A stretch of 64,000 nt of DNA from G963665815 sp942492065 (GTDB taxonomy: Bacteria > Cloacimonadota > Cloacimonadia > Cloacimonadales > JAIOQZ01). Of the stretch, positions 1 through 9,631 are shown in pieces. Location: NCBI GenBank assembly GCA_942492065.1, contig CALODV010000013.1:124001-188000 (forward strand), read 5' to 3'. Each line of letters starts with the position of its first letter. The first letter of the stretch is position 1. The position numbers were made by a program, and so were the translations under genes. The notes beneath the pieces are model-generated. The model saw only the letters and a list, made by a program, of their open reading frames with translations, was not told where the DNA came from and searched no databases.

Positions 1-2073
1 ACAGGTCCAACAGCCGACCATACTTCCGGTTCAGGGAGCTACATATATACAGAAGCTTCCGGTAATCTGAACATGACAGCAAACATTGAAACAAGACCTT
101 TTGATTTAACAAATAATGGTTACCCTGTACTTGCTTTCTGGTACCACATGTATGGTCAGTCAATGGGTACACTTAATATTGATGTATACAGCCACACTAA
201 TAACACATGGACAGATGGTTTCTTTACGATCAGTGGAGATCAGGGAGACCAATGGACAGAACAACAAGTTGACCTTACCACATTCGTAGGTCAAACTGTT
301 CATATCAGATTCAGAGGTGTTACAGGTGATAACTATTACAGTGACATGGCTATAGATGATGTAAGTATGCTTAACCTGATTCCACCGGATGATGATCTGG
401 CGGCATTGGCTATTGTTGGTAATGCTACCCCTAGAGTTGGTATTACAAGCACATATACTGTTACAGTAAGAAATATTGGTTTTAACGACCAGTCTACATA
501 CGATGTCAAAATTATGGAAAATGGCAATGAACTTGCATCTGTTGCTGGTCAGGCTATTACACAAGGACAAAACATTGACTTCAATATTGACTGGACACCA
601 ACAACCGAAGGTATAACAGACATATATGGAAAAGTAGTTCTTGCCGGTGACGAATCAACTCCAAATGATGAGACAGATCCATTACACGTTGATGTTCAAC
701 CATCACAAACAGGTATTGCCGGAACTATTACTGATACACAAGGTAATCCGCTTGAAAACGTTCAAATTCTTGTAGATGAGCTTTCATCTGTTGTTTATAC
801 AGATAATACTGGTCACTATGAGTACCTTGCTATGCCTCCTGCTACATATACAATAATTGCATCTCTTTTAAACTATTCAACTCAAACCGTTTCTAATGTG
901 CAAGTTATTCAAGACCAGACAACTATTGTTGACATTCAGCTTGGACAAGGCGCAATGATCGGTGGATACGTAAGAGATACATTCGACAACCCAATCGAAA
1001 ATGTTGAAATGACATTGAGTGACAGCTCTGTGGTTTATACAGATGATACAGGTCATTATTTATTCCTGAATCTTCCAACTGCTACATTCAGTCTTACAGC
1101 AGAAAAAGATGGCTATGAAGCTAATACAATTGACAATATTAATGCTGTTGACGGTCAAACTGCTGATGTAGATTTCAGTATTCTTGAATTCGGTAGAATG
1201 CATATTGATGTTACTTCCAACACAGGTAATAATGCTGGCGCTGTTGCAGTAATGACAGATACTTCTGATAATACAGAATACAATGTAACATCCGACCAGA
1301 ACGGGAATATTGACTTCGGTGGAATGTATCCTGGAACATATAATCTCGTTGTTACAAAGGCAGACCACGATCCTTACACACAAGATGGAATCCTGATCAT
1401 ACCTGGAGATAACACAAGTCTTACTGTCAGCCTTATAGAGGTTCTTATTGCTCCTACAAACATCCAATGGCATCCAAACGGAGCATATCTAACATGGTCA
1501 CATGGTGGAAGATTGTATGATACAAGAGCAGGTAATAATGATGTTCTGGTTGATGGTGAATCTTACACAGATAAAGATGCTGAAAATGACTATAACGAGC
1601 GTGCATTCCTTAACTTCAGAGTACAAGTTGATATTCTCAACCAGACAACAACTGATACATTTATGACATTGAATGGTTTCGCAGAAGGTGAGCAACTGAC
1701 TGCTGTTATTACTGCTGTTTATGAAAGTGGAACTGCTGCTGCACCTGACTATGTATTCGATTATATTACAGCTAACGATCCGGAAGATGTAAACCTTGTA
1801 ACAGAACTTAAAGGAAACTATCCTAATCCATTCAACCCGACAACACATATTAACTTCTCACTTAAGAAAGCCGGTAAAGTAGAGCTTGTTATCTATAATA
1901 TCAACGGACAGAAAGTAAGAACACTTGTTGATGGTGAAATGGCAGCGGATAATCACAGTGTTAAATGGAATGGTAGAGATGACAGAGGAAACTCAGTCTC
2001 AAGTGGAACATACTTCTACAGACTGCAAACCTCAGAAACCAGCCAAACCAGGAAAATGCTGATGCTTAAATAA
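1..2073 (+). CDS. Secreted multidomain protein with C-terminal sorting domain (5' end outside window)
   Basis: The frame is open from the first base, so only the last 690 residues are seen. In order: a MAM-like jelly-roll domain (about 1-125, with TSGSGSY near its start and FRGVTGD), a CARDB-like adhesion domain (130-235), three carboxypeptidase-regulatory/CnaB-like beta-sandwich repeats (about 238-315, 317-393, 395-480; the first two share TGHY), a linker region, and a FlgD-like C-terminal sorting domain from about residue 605 (YPNPFNP, GTYFYR, terminal KMLMLK). Known of such families: surface or extracellular proteins exported by type 9 secretion in FCB bacteria; MAM plus CARDB often follow a peptidase, which here would lie upstream and cannot be checked. 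An internal Met at 73 is not a likely start because the MAM domain begins before it. A terminator follows. Function beyond adhesion or surface role is unknown. Confidence 0.85.
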   Translation, partial: TGPTADHTSGSGSYIYTEASGNLNMTANIETRPFDLTNNGYPVLAFWYHMYGQSMGTLNIDVYSHTNNTWTDGFFTISGDQGDQWTEQQVDLTTFVGQTVHIRFRGVTGDNYYSDMAIDDVSMLNLIPPDDDLAALAIVGNATPRVGITSTYTVTVRNIGFNDQSTYDVKIMENGNELASVAGQAITQGQNIDFNIDWTPTTEGITDIYGKVVLAGDESTPNDETDPLHVDVQPSQTGIAGTITDTQGNPLENVQILVDELSSVVYTDNTGHYEYLAMPPATYTIIASLLNYSTQTVSNVQVIQDQTTIVDIQLGQGAMIGGYVRDTFDNPIENVEMTLSDSSVVYTDDTGHYLFLNLPTATFSLTAEKDGYEANTIDNINAVDGQTADVDFSILEFGRMHIDVTSNTGNNAGAVAVMTDTSDNTEYNVTSDQNGNIDFGGMYPGTYNLVVTKADHDPYTQDGILIIPGDNTSLTVSLIEVLIAPTNIQWHPNGAYLTWSHGGRLYDTRAGNNDVLVDGESYTDKDAENDYNERAFLNFRVQVDILNQTTTDTFMTLNGFAEGEQLTAVITAVYESGTAAAPDYVFDYITANDPEDVNLVTELKGNYPNPFNPTTHINFSLKKAGKVELVIYNINGQKVRTLVDGEMAADNHSVKWNGRDDRGNSVSSGTYFYRLQTSETSQTRKMLMLK

Positions 2074-2142
2074 CTCAGTAATATTTATACACCTTCCAAA
2101 TGGTCATCAGATCTTTGGAATGAGTTGATAACATAAACCTTG

Positions 2143-2175
2143 AACAGCCTTCCGTTCGGGAGGCTGTTCTTTTTG
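2143..2175 (+). terminator. Rho-independent terminator
   Basis: Stem AACAGCCT / AGGCTGTT with an additional CCG/CGG inner stem, followed by CTTTTTG. It closes the secreted-protein gene ending at 2073. Confidence 0.85.
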
Positions 2176-2297
2176 TTTCTCAATCTTAACAACCTAATCA
2201 ACATTATCAATTGACAAATTTACCTGATTCTTAAGCTTATAAACAATGATAAGTTCACCTGTCAGTGAAATCATAAATACTACCTTGGAATAGAATA

Positions 2298-2876
2298 ATG
2301 AAAATAGCCAATCTTGGAACAAAAGCTGATACAGAAAAATTACTGAAAAAAATGATTCCTGATAATCAAATCAGAAAAGAGGTTCTTAACTTACTAACTG
2401 AGTTGATACACCGTTCAATAGAAAGAGACAACAGTAACTGGAATGTAAATCTGGATAAAAACGGGAAATTTGTAAGATTTCATGCCGGTTCACTTCTGGT
2501 CGTGGAAGTGACAAAGAAGAAAATCTTAATTGCCTGTATGAGAACACTCATAGAAAAACTGAATGAAGAAAATAAACTGGATTGCTCGTACAAAGGTTAT
2601 ATTGGTAAAAAGGCAATCGAAAACAGAAATATTAATAAAATACCAGGTTATTGCACAACAATACCTGACAGTATCGGTGTAATTCTGGATTTATCTTCTC
2701 AACCTTTTCATGTCAATAGTTTACATGATCCGGCATGTAAGTTTGTAGATCAGGCACAGAACACTGTTATTGTGAGAAAGCTAAAAAGAGTCCACTCTAC
2801 CGGAGCTATTGAGTACTTATCAGAAGCATCCGGTAAACATCTGATTAATCCTGATTATATAAAGGATTACGATTAG
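2298..2876 (+). CDS. Hypothetical protein, 192 aa
   Basis: I do not recognise this protein. It is soluble, with no signal peptide or membrane segment. The N-terminal third is helical and charged; the middle holds a strand-rich stretch (FVRFHAGSLLVVEV) and the C-terminal half contains single Cys residues and DPACKFVD. The gene stands alone between a terminator and the convergent pstS-like gene. A TTGACA at 2211-2216 lies upstream but without a well-spaced -10. The ribosome binding site before the ATG is weak. Codon use looks like its neighbours, so it is probably a real gene of unknown role. Confidence 0.6.
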   Translation: MKIANLGTKADTEKLLKKMIPDNQIRKEVLNLLTELIHRSIERDNSNWNVNLDKNGKFVRFHAGSLLVVEVTKKKILIACMRTLIEKLNEENKLDCSYKGYIGKKAIENRNINKIPGYCTTIPDSIGVILDLSSQPFHVNSLHDPACKFVDQAQNTVIVRKLKRVHSTGAIEYLSEASGKHLINPDYIKDYD

Positions 2877-2975
2877 CAGACACCTGAATTCTGCTGTTAA
2901 AGCAATACTTCCTATTCCCCATACCCATCAGTGCAAAAGTCATTTGTAAAGAGAAAAGTTCGTAATTAAATCTGA

Positions 2976-3785
2976 CTATTTATGCAGAACCGGGATCATA
3001 CCCAGTTTTCTGATATAATCCTGTCCTTGCTCCGAAAGAACATAATCAATGAATTTCCTGCAAATTGTTGAAGGTCTATATGTGTAAATGTAAAGTTTCC
3101 GAGAAAGAGGATATGCTGAACTATGTATATTCTTGATTGAGGGTTCAACACCGTTCACTTTCACAGTTCTGACAGTTTCATTAACATATCCAAAGCTTAT
3201 ATAGCCAATAGAATATTCTGTCTCTCTGACAGCATCCCTTACTGATTTATTAGAAGCTAGAAAGATCGCTGACTCTGTGAGTTTATCCTTTCCCATTATT
3301 CTCTTCTTAAACACATCAAATGTACCCGACGAAGCATCACGGGAAAAAATCACAATTGGTTTATCATGCCCCCCTACACCTTTCCAGTTAGTTATTTCCC
3401 CGGAATAAATCTTATTGATCTGTTCTGTAGTAAGGTTCCTGATTTTGTTGTCTTTATGAGTTATAATGACTATACCATCTGCTGCTATAATAATTTCTTC
3501 AAGTGCTTTACCTTTTTCCTGAGCTAACTTTTCTTCCTTAGCCTTGATTTTCCTGGAAGCATTTCCAATATCTGCAGTTCCGTTTATTACAGATAAAATA
3601 CCAACTCCGGATCCTGTTGAACTGCACGAGATACTCACTTCAGGATTATTATCCATGTATTTCTCTGATAACTCGGAGATTATTGGATACAGGGTTGTAG
3701 ATCCAGTAATTCTTACTTTTTCTCTTGCATATAGAGGAAATGAAACCAGTAGAAAAATTAACATTTGATTTAATAGAGTTCTCAT
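2976..3785 (-). CDS. pstS: PstS-like periplasmic phosphate-binding protein
   Basis: 269 residues with a signal peptide (about 1-20, ending LYAREK) and the type 2 periplasmic binding fold of phosphate-binding PstS proteins: ITGSTTLYP near 26, SCSSTGSGVGI near 54, DIGNASR near 73 and FSRDASSGTFDVF near 148. These Ser/Thr/Gly/Asp/Arg segments line the phosphate site in the family. The length is that of short PstS proteins. It starts 15 bases after the upstream hybrid kinase on the same strand, so the two are probably cotranscribed. No pstC, pstA, pstB or phoU is next to it, which is unusual for a transporter subunit; it could act as a ligand-sensing partner of the kinase (inference) or serve a transporter encoded elsewhere. 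Confidence 0.85.
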   Translation of the reverse strand: MRTLLNQMLIFLLVSFPLYAREKVRITGSTTLYPIISELSEKYMDNNPEVSISCSSTGSGVGILSVINGTADIGNASRKIKAKEEKLAQEKGKALEEIIIAADGIVIITHKDNKIRNLTTEQINKIYSGEITNWKGVGGHDKPIVIFSRDASSGTFDVFKKRIMGKDKLTESAIFLASNKSVRDAVRETEYSIGYISFGYVNETVRTVKVNGVEPSIKNIHSSAYPLSRKLYIYTYRPSTICRKFIDYVLSEQGQDYIRKLGMIPVLHK

Positions 3786-3800
3786 GATTATTACTCCTTA

Positions 3801-6650
3801 TCAGATTAATTCTGTTAACAATCTGGATATTTCAGCAGCCGAAACAGGTTTTGCAACAGCTTGACTGAAACCATAGTTTTTATATTCAGCAACTAAAGGA
3901 TCTTCTGAATTGCCACTCATTAGTATGGTTTTAATTGAGGGGGCAATTTCTTTAGTTTTTCGGGTTAATTCTAGCACATTCGCTTTGTTATAATATGAGG
4001 CATCAACAATTATGAAGTCTATATCACGGTTTCTTTCAATTTCATTTAAAACATCCTTAAATTCAGAAGAGTAGTATACATTATGCCCAAGGTGTTCCAG
4101 CACAGGACCGAGAACCTCTCTGGTTTCGTTATTCTCATCTACCATAAGAACTGATCCTTTCATGTTAATCAAGTCTGTATCATCATCAGTATAAGAGTCT
4201 AATGTGTCAGAATCTGCCGGCAGAAAAATATTAAAAGTTGTCCCTTTTACAGGGTTTGAGCGGACTGTAATATGCCCGTCATGCTTGTTTATGATAGAAT
4301 TACATATGGAAAGTCCAAGGCCAGAGCCATCAGGTTTTGTTGAGTAAAACGGATCAAAAATTTTATGTATCTTATCTTTGGGAATTCCCGGTCCATTATC
4401 CTTTATCGAAATCTTAACAAATTTTGAGTTAGTCAGCTTATGATTTTCACTTTGTTTCAGCACAGTATTCTCTGCAATAATTGTTATTCTGCCAATTCCG
4501 TTCATAGCCTGCTGAGAATTTATAACCAGATTCTGAATCACTTGACTGATCTGTCCTGCATCGACACTGGCATTCCATAAATCATCGCTTATCTTGAATT
4601 CACAATTTATATTAGAGCCAGTCAGCACAAAATTCGCAGACTCCAGAATAATTTCCGAAAGATCAGCTAATTGTTTGGCTGGTGCTCCTTCTTTTGTAAA
4701 TGTCAGTAATTGTCTGGAGAGTTTAGTTCCACGGTTAAGAGCTTTCTTAATTTTAAGTATTGAATCCTGTTTTTCTTTTAGATCAGCATACTTTATTTCG
4801 TATAGTTCCAACGAATGCAGGACAGCCTGAAGGAGATTATTGAAATCATGTGCTATTCCTCCTGCCAAGATACTTAAGGTCTCAAACTTATGGAACTTGT
4901 TGCTCTCAATCTCAATCCATTTTTTCATTGTGGCATCGAAAGCAGAAATAAGCATGGCATTTTTGTTGCCGAAAGTAATTTCAGTCGGAATAAACTCCAC
5001 CCAGATAATATTTCCTGACTTATGACGAATCCGAAACGGATGTGGAAACATTTTGCTTTTCCTGCTGGTAAGCTGCTCTCTGCAATAATCCAGATCATCT
5101 TCATGAACGCATTTCATCAGGTCTTTTCTCGACATGGAAGTGAGTTCATCTATCGAGTATCCTGTCAGATTTGCAAAAGCCCTGTTTGGAAGAAGTATCT
5201 TGCTTTCCTGCATGATGAAGAAACCGATTCTGGATTTATTGATAAAATCCATGTATGACTTTTCTATTGTTGTCCTGTGTGTGGTATCAATAAGAATGCC
5301 GTCAATAATTTCACCATCGTCTGTCCAGATGGCTCCATCCACATATAACAATTTTCCATCTTTTGTTCTTAACTTCAGCTGTTCGATTTTAGTTTTTCCA
5401 AGTTTTCTTACTTTTTCAGATAGTGCATTTCTATCGTCAATGTCATCATATAAGATATTTACATTTATGTTTTTCAGGTCTTCAATGTTGTTAAACCCAA
5501 GTAATGTTGCCATTGGTTGATTTAGATCTATGATGCGTTTCCCATCCAGACTTGTTCTGAAGTATGATATATCTGTCATGCTGAATAGATTCTTGTATTT
5601 AAGCTGATTTGCTTTCAACTCGACATGGGCTTCATCTCTTTCTTTTATACTGTATATCAGTTCATGGTGTAAAGCTTCAAGTTCTTGATTCCTGATCATG
5701 TTCTGCTCAATATTATTTTTGTTTTTCTCAGACTTGAGAATTGTCTGCATGTGGTCATGTTTATGTTTGTTTTCAAAATCCAGAACTTCAAGCTTTTTAT
5801 TCATATACATAGACTGATACTCATACGCTTGTTTATACTTGTTATTCTGGGCAAAAACTGTATGCATTAATTTGAGAACCCTGACTTCCATACCGGACAT
5901 GTTTCCATTTCGACTTAGTTTAAGCGCTTTATGAAGATTCTTTATAGCTTTTCCATATTCTTTTGTGTAAATATAGTATTGAGACATATCCTTTAAGTTT
6001 AGGCATAATCCGTAGCTATCCTCAGTCATCCGGAATTCCTGATTAGACATCTGAAAGTATTTGTTTGCAGAAGGAATGTCAGAACTATTATAAAACAATT
6101 TTGCCAGACTATTATATGTATATCCTTTAGTATTGAATTCATAACCGTTATCACAAATATTCAAAGCAGTATTAAAATGGTGAAATGCCAATTCAATAGT
6201 ACCCTTCTTTCTTAAAATATCCCCAATATTATTGTGGACGATTATACATTCTTTAGCCTTTTTAAAACCTTTCAGCTGTTTTAGAGCAAGTCGGAAATAT
6301 TCCAGAGCTCGATCATAGTTGCTCATCTTTTTATATATTGTCCCAATACATATTAAAACTGAGCCCTGAACTTCCTTAACATAAAGTTTTCTACTAAGTT
6401 CAAACGCTTCGAAGCAATATTCCAGAGCTTTGTCATAAAATCCCCATTTTTTGTATATGCAGCCTAAAAGATTTTTCACATAAGCAATCTTCTTGAAATC
6501 CTGAGTTTCATACAGATCCTCAAGCATTGCTTGTAAAATAGAAAAGGACCTTAGATAATCTCCACTATTAAACAGCTCACACCCTCTGTAAAAGCTGTAT
6601 TTACTACTTTTTATCATATCAATATCTTCAATTTTTACGTCTTCTATCAC
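3801..6650 (-). CDS. TPR-PAS-PAS hybrid sensor histidine kinase with C-terminal receiver
   Basis: 949 residues without signal peptide or clear membrane segment, so probably cytoplasmic. Tetratricopeptide repeats fill residues 1-300 (repeating YDKALEY, YDRALEYF, YGKAIKNL), followed by a coiled coil (300-350) and two PAS domains (about 350-460 and 465-590). The NtrB-like H box AGGIAHDFNNLL puts the phospho-His near residue 601. The ATPase domain has DNGPGIPKDKI, FDPFYSTKP and GSGLGLSI. The receiver (about 832-949) keeps the acidic pair in MVDEN, the phospho-acceptor in IIVDAS, the Ser of LMSG and the Lys of AKPV, so it looks active. It lies just before the pstS-like gene in the same direction. 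The signal sensed is unknown; pairing with a phosphate-binding protein suggests nutrient sensing (inference). Confidence 0.9.
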   Translation of the reverse strand: MIEDVKIEDIDMIKSSKYSFYRGCELFNSGDYLRSFSILQAMLEDLYETQDFKKIAYVKNLLGCIYKKWGFYDKALEYCFEAFELSRKLYVKEVQGSVLICIGTIYKKMSNYDRALEYFRLALKQLKGFKKAKECIIVHNNIGDILRKKGTIELAFHHFNTALNICDNGYEFNTKGYTYNSLAKLFYNSSDIPSANKYFQMSNQEFRMTEDSYGLCLNLKDMSQYYIYTKEYGKAIKNLHKALKLSRNGNMSGMEVRVLKLMHTVFAQNNKYKQAYEYQSMYMNKKLEVLDFENKHKHDHMQTILKSEKNKNNIEQNMIRNQELEALHHELIYSIKERDEAHVELKANQLKYKNLFSMTDISYFRTSLDGKRIIDLNQPMATLLGFNNIEDLKNINVNILYDDIDDRNALSEKVRKLGKTKIEQLKLRTKDGKLLYVDGAIWTDDGEIIDGILIDTTHRTTIEKSYMDFINKSRIGFFIMQESKILLPNRAFANLTGYSIDELTSMSRKDLMKCVHEDDLDYCREQLTSRKSKMFPHPFRIRHKSGNIIWVEFIPTEITFGNKNAMLISAFDATMKKWIEIESNKFHKFETLSILAGGIAHDFNNLLQAVLHSLELYEIKYADLKEKQDSILKIKKALNRGTKLSRQLLTFTKEGAPAKQLADLSEIILESANFVLTGSNINCEFKISDDLWNASVDAGQISQVIQNLVINSQQAMNGIGRITIIAENTVLKQSENHKLTNSKFVKISIKDNGPGIPKDKIHKIFDPFYSTKPDGSGLGLSICNSIINKHDGHITVRSNPVKGTTFNIFLPADSDTLDSYTDDDTDLINMKGSVLMVDENNETREVLGPVLEHLGHNVYYSSEFKDVLNEIERNRDIDFIIVDASYYNKANVLELTRKTKEIAPSIKTILMSGNSEDPLVAEYKNYGFSQAVAKPVSAAEISRLLTELI

Positions 6651-6876
6651 TTATCCTCCAGATAAACAATATGTAACCTTTGCAGTAATAGTTATCATTT
6701 CTCATATTGTCCTTGAAAACATGAGTTGATTCAATTTCAAGCAAAGTGTTCACAAAGTATTCCATGCGTATACTATATTACTAAAATATGTGTTTGATAA
6801 TAATAAATTTTTTGTAAGGCTTACAGCAAAACAAGGAAGGTCTATTTTGACACAGGAAATAATTGACAAAATGCTG

Positions 6877-7003
6877 TGATATAATTCTTTGACCATTATG
6901 ATACAAAATAAAAAATATACAAGCAGAACAATTTTTCTTTTACTCCCTTAGGGGAGTTGTATCATTTTTCGCATTTCAATTATACAAAAACTAATAGTGG
7001 AGG
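6877..7003 (+). promoter_or_regulatory. leuS promoter candidate, leader hairpin and ribosome binding site
   Basis: The 357-base gap between the divergent kinase and leuS holds an extended -10, TG-A-TATAAT at 6877-6885, with no well-spaced -35 (a TTGACA at 6863 is only 11 bases away). The leader then has a hairpin ACTCCC-TTAG-GGGAGT at 6942-6957, not followed by a T run, and a strong GGAGG at 6999-7003 just before the ATG. I see no T-box specifier or antiterminator. The rest of the gap shows nothing recognisable. Confidence 0.45.
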
Positions 7004-7007
7004 ATAA

Positions 7008-9488
7008 ATGGAATATCCATTCAGTAAAATAGAAAAAAAATGGCAGCAGAAATGGAAAGAAGGAAATATATTCAATCCGACAGTAGATGATAACAAAAAA
7101 AAGTATTATGTACTGTCAATGTTCCCCTACCCATCTGGCGCACTGCACATGGGACACGTATCAAACTACTCTATAGGGGATGCTGTTTCCAGATATAAGA
7201 TGATGCAGGGATTCAATGTTATGCAGCCAATGGGATATGATTCCTTTGGAATGCCTGCAGAAAACTTTGCTATCCTGCATAATTCTCACCCGAAAATCAC
7301 GACTGAAGATAATATCAGCATAATGAAAGGTCAGTTTGAAAGCATGGGCTTTGGATTCGACTGGAACAGAGAAGTCAGTACATGCCGACCGGATTACTAC
7401 AAATGGGGACAGTGGTTCTTCAAGAAAATGTATGAAAAGGGCCTCGCCTACAAGAAAAAATCATTCCAGAACTGGTGTGAAGAATGCCAGACAGTTCTGG
7501 CCAACGAACAGGTTGAAGACGGAGCTTGCTGGAGATGCGGTGAAGAAGTTGTTCAGAAAGAGCTCGAACAATGGTTTTTCAAAATCACAGATTACGCTGA
7601 AGAGCTTCTCGATTTCAGTAAAGTTATAGACTGGCCTGAAAGAGTTGTTACAATGCAGACAAACTGGATAGGTAAAAGCATTGGTACTCAGATTAACTTC
7701 ACTCTGGAAGGAACAGACAAGATCATCCCTGTTTTCACAACGAGACCGGACACAGTTTTTGGTGTGACATTCATGGCAGTTCCACCGGAACACCCATTTG
7801 TCTCCGAATGGCTGCAGGATGAACCGGAAGATAGTGAATTCAAAAAGTTCTGTCAGAAAATCATGAATGAAGATAAAATCACCAGAACTGCCGATGATAC
7901 AGTTAAAGAAGGTTTCTTTACCGGAAAATTCTGTATCAATCCGGCTAATGGAGACAAAGTACAGATATGGGTAACTAATTATGTGCTCATGGACTATGGT
8001 ACAGGCGCAGTAATGGCAGTACCGGCACACGATCAGCGTGACTTTGAATTTGCAGCTAAATACGACATTCCTGCAAAGATAGTTATTCAGACTCCTGAGA
8101 ATGATCTTGAAATAGATGATATGATTGAAGCATATACACAACCGGGTATCATGGTTAACTCAGGACAGTTTAACAATAAGCCAAGCACTGAAGCCAAAGA
8201 TGAAATTTCCCTCTGGCTGGAAGATCAGCTTAAGGGCAGCAGATCCATTAATTACAGACTCCGCGACTGGGGTGTTTCACGTCAGCGTTACTGGGGTAAT
8301 CCTATACCGGTAGTATACTGCGAAGATTGCGGTGTTGTTCTTGTTCCGGATGAAGATCTTCCGGTTGAACTTCCTGAAAACGTCGCTATTGGCAAAACAA
8401 CTCAGAATCCACTGCTTTCCGTAGAAGACTGGGTAAATGTAAAATGCCCGAAATGCGGTAAGCCTGCAAGAAGAGAAACTGATACAATGGACACGTTTGT
8501 GGACAGTTCATGGTATTTTGCCAGATACAGTGATGCAGCAAATACTGAAGAAGCTTTCAGTAAGAAAAGTGCAGATTACTGGCTTCCGGTTGATCAGTAT
8601 ATTGGCGGTATTGAACATGCCTGTATGCACCTGCTTTACGCCAGATTCTTCCATAAGTTCATGCGTGATCTGGGACTGGTGAAAACTGATGAGCCGTTTG
8701 CAAGACTTCTAACTCAGGGAATGGTGATTAAAGACGGTGCCAAGATGTCAAAATCTAAAGGTAATGTAGTTGATCCAAAGGATTACATAGAGCGCTATGG
8801 TGCAGATACAGTACGTACATTCATGCTTTTTGCATCTCCACCGGAAAAAGACGTAGAATGGAGTGATGAAGGTGTTGTAGGGGCTTTCAGATTCCTTAAC
8901 AGAATTTGGAGAGTATTCGAAACTAACCTAGACATCCTTAAAGAATACAGAGTTACTTTCCCATGCGAAGAGATATCTGATACAATGAAAAAGCTCAGAT
9001 ACAGTACTCATTACACTATCAAGAAAGTTAATGAAGACATTCAGGACAGAATGCAGTTTAACACTGCTATTGCCGCTGTAATGGAACATCTTAACAATAT
9101 TACAGCTGTTAAGAGCCCTGATAAACTCTCTGCTGATGATCAGATGGTTTTTGCAGAAGCAATAAGTGCAATTCCACAGCTTATGTATCCGTTTGCACCT
9201 CATATCAGTGAAGAGCTCTGGGAAATGGTTGGTCATACTAAAATGCTGCACACACATGGCGTAGCAAAACATAATGATGCTTATCTCATTAAAGATAAGA
9301 TTACTTATGTTGTCCAGGTAATGGGTAAAGTAAGAGGAAAACTGGAAGTTCCTGCTGCTACCAGTCAGGATGAAATCAAGAAACTTGCTCTGGATCAGGA
9401 AAATGTAAAAAAATTCACTGATGGCAAGGAAATAAAGAAAATCATTGTTGTCCCGAAAAAACTGGTAAGTATCGTTACCGGAAAATAG
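7008..9488 (+). CDS. leuS: Leucyl-tRNA synthetase
   Basis: 826 residues, the usual bacterial length. It charges tRNA-Leu with leucine in the cytoplasm. Class I signatures are present: HIGH-type ALHMGH near residue 46 and KMSKS within DGAKMSKSKG near residue 580. The CP1 editing domain (about 220-415) has TTRPDT and GTGAVMAVPAHD, both expected for post-transfer editing. Two CxxC pairs (CEEC/CWRC near 160 and CEDC/CPKC near 440-490) look like zinc-binding insertions. The C-terminal anticodon domain ends normally. Start fixed by GGAGG eight bases upstream. It is single and closed by a terminator. Confidence 0.98.
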   Translation: MEYPFSKIEKKWQQKWKEGNIFNPTVDDNKKKYYVLSMFPYPSGALHMGHVSNYSIGDAVSRYKMMQGFNVMQPMGYDSFGMPAENFAILHNSHPKITTEDNISIMKGQFESMGFGFDWNREVSTCRPDYYKWGQWFFKKMYEKGLAYKKKSFQNWCEECQTVLANEQVEDGACWRCGEEVVQKELEQWFFKITDYAEELLDFSKVIDWPERVVTMQTNWIGKSIGTQINFTLEGTDKIIPVFTTRPDTVFGVTFMAVPPEHPFVSEWLQDEPEDSEFKKFCQKIMNEDKITRTADDTVKEGFFTGKFCINPANGDKVQIWVTNYVLMDYGTGAVMAVPAHDQRDFEFAAKYDIPAKIVIQTPENDLEIDDMIEAYTQPGIMVNSGQFNNKPSTEAKDEISLWLEDQLKGSRSINYRLRDWGVSRQRYWGNPIPVVYCEDCGVVLVPDEDLPVELPENVAIGKTTQNPLLSVEDWVNVKCPKCGKPARRETDTMDTFVDSSWYFARYSDAANTEEAFSKKSADYWLPVDQYIGGIEHACMHLLYARFFHKFMRDLGLVKTDEPFARLLTQGMVIKDGAKMSKSKGNVVDPKDYIERYGADTVRTFMLFASPPEKDVEWSDEGVVGAFRFLNRIWRVFETNLDILKEYRVTFPCEEISDTMKKLRYSTHYTIKKVNEDIQDRMQFNTAIAAVMEHLNNITAVKSPDKLSADDQMVFAEAISAIPQLMYPFAPHISEELWEMVGHTKMLHTHGVAKHNDAYLIKDKITYVVQVMGKVRGKLEVPAATSQDEIKKLALDQENVKKFTDGKEIKKIIVVPKKLVSIVTGK

Positions 9489-9514
9489 AGACGATTAAAT
9501 AACATTTACTATAA

Positions 9515-9542
9515 GCCTGTTGAGAAATCAGCAGGTTTTTTT
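9515..9542 (+). terminator. Rho-independent terminator of leuS
   Basis: Stem CCTGTTG / CAGCAGG (one G-U pair) with an AGAAAT loop and a run of seven T. Confidence 0.8.
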
Positions 9543-9631
9543 GTGGTTATAAGCTCTCCGAAAAAAATCCGCAGGATATTCTTCCTTATCTCGTATAACA
9601 TATTACAAGATGATTAACGAGGAGGTTTATC

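Noticed and set aside
6886..7003. T-box riboswitch before leuS
   Set aside because: Only one short hairpin, no specifier loop, T-box sequence or terminator/antiterminator pair.
7461..8141. 226-aa minus-strand frame inside leuS
   Set aside because: Cys/Phe-rich shadow of a clear tRNA synthetase gene.
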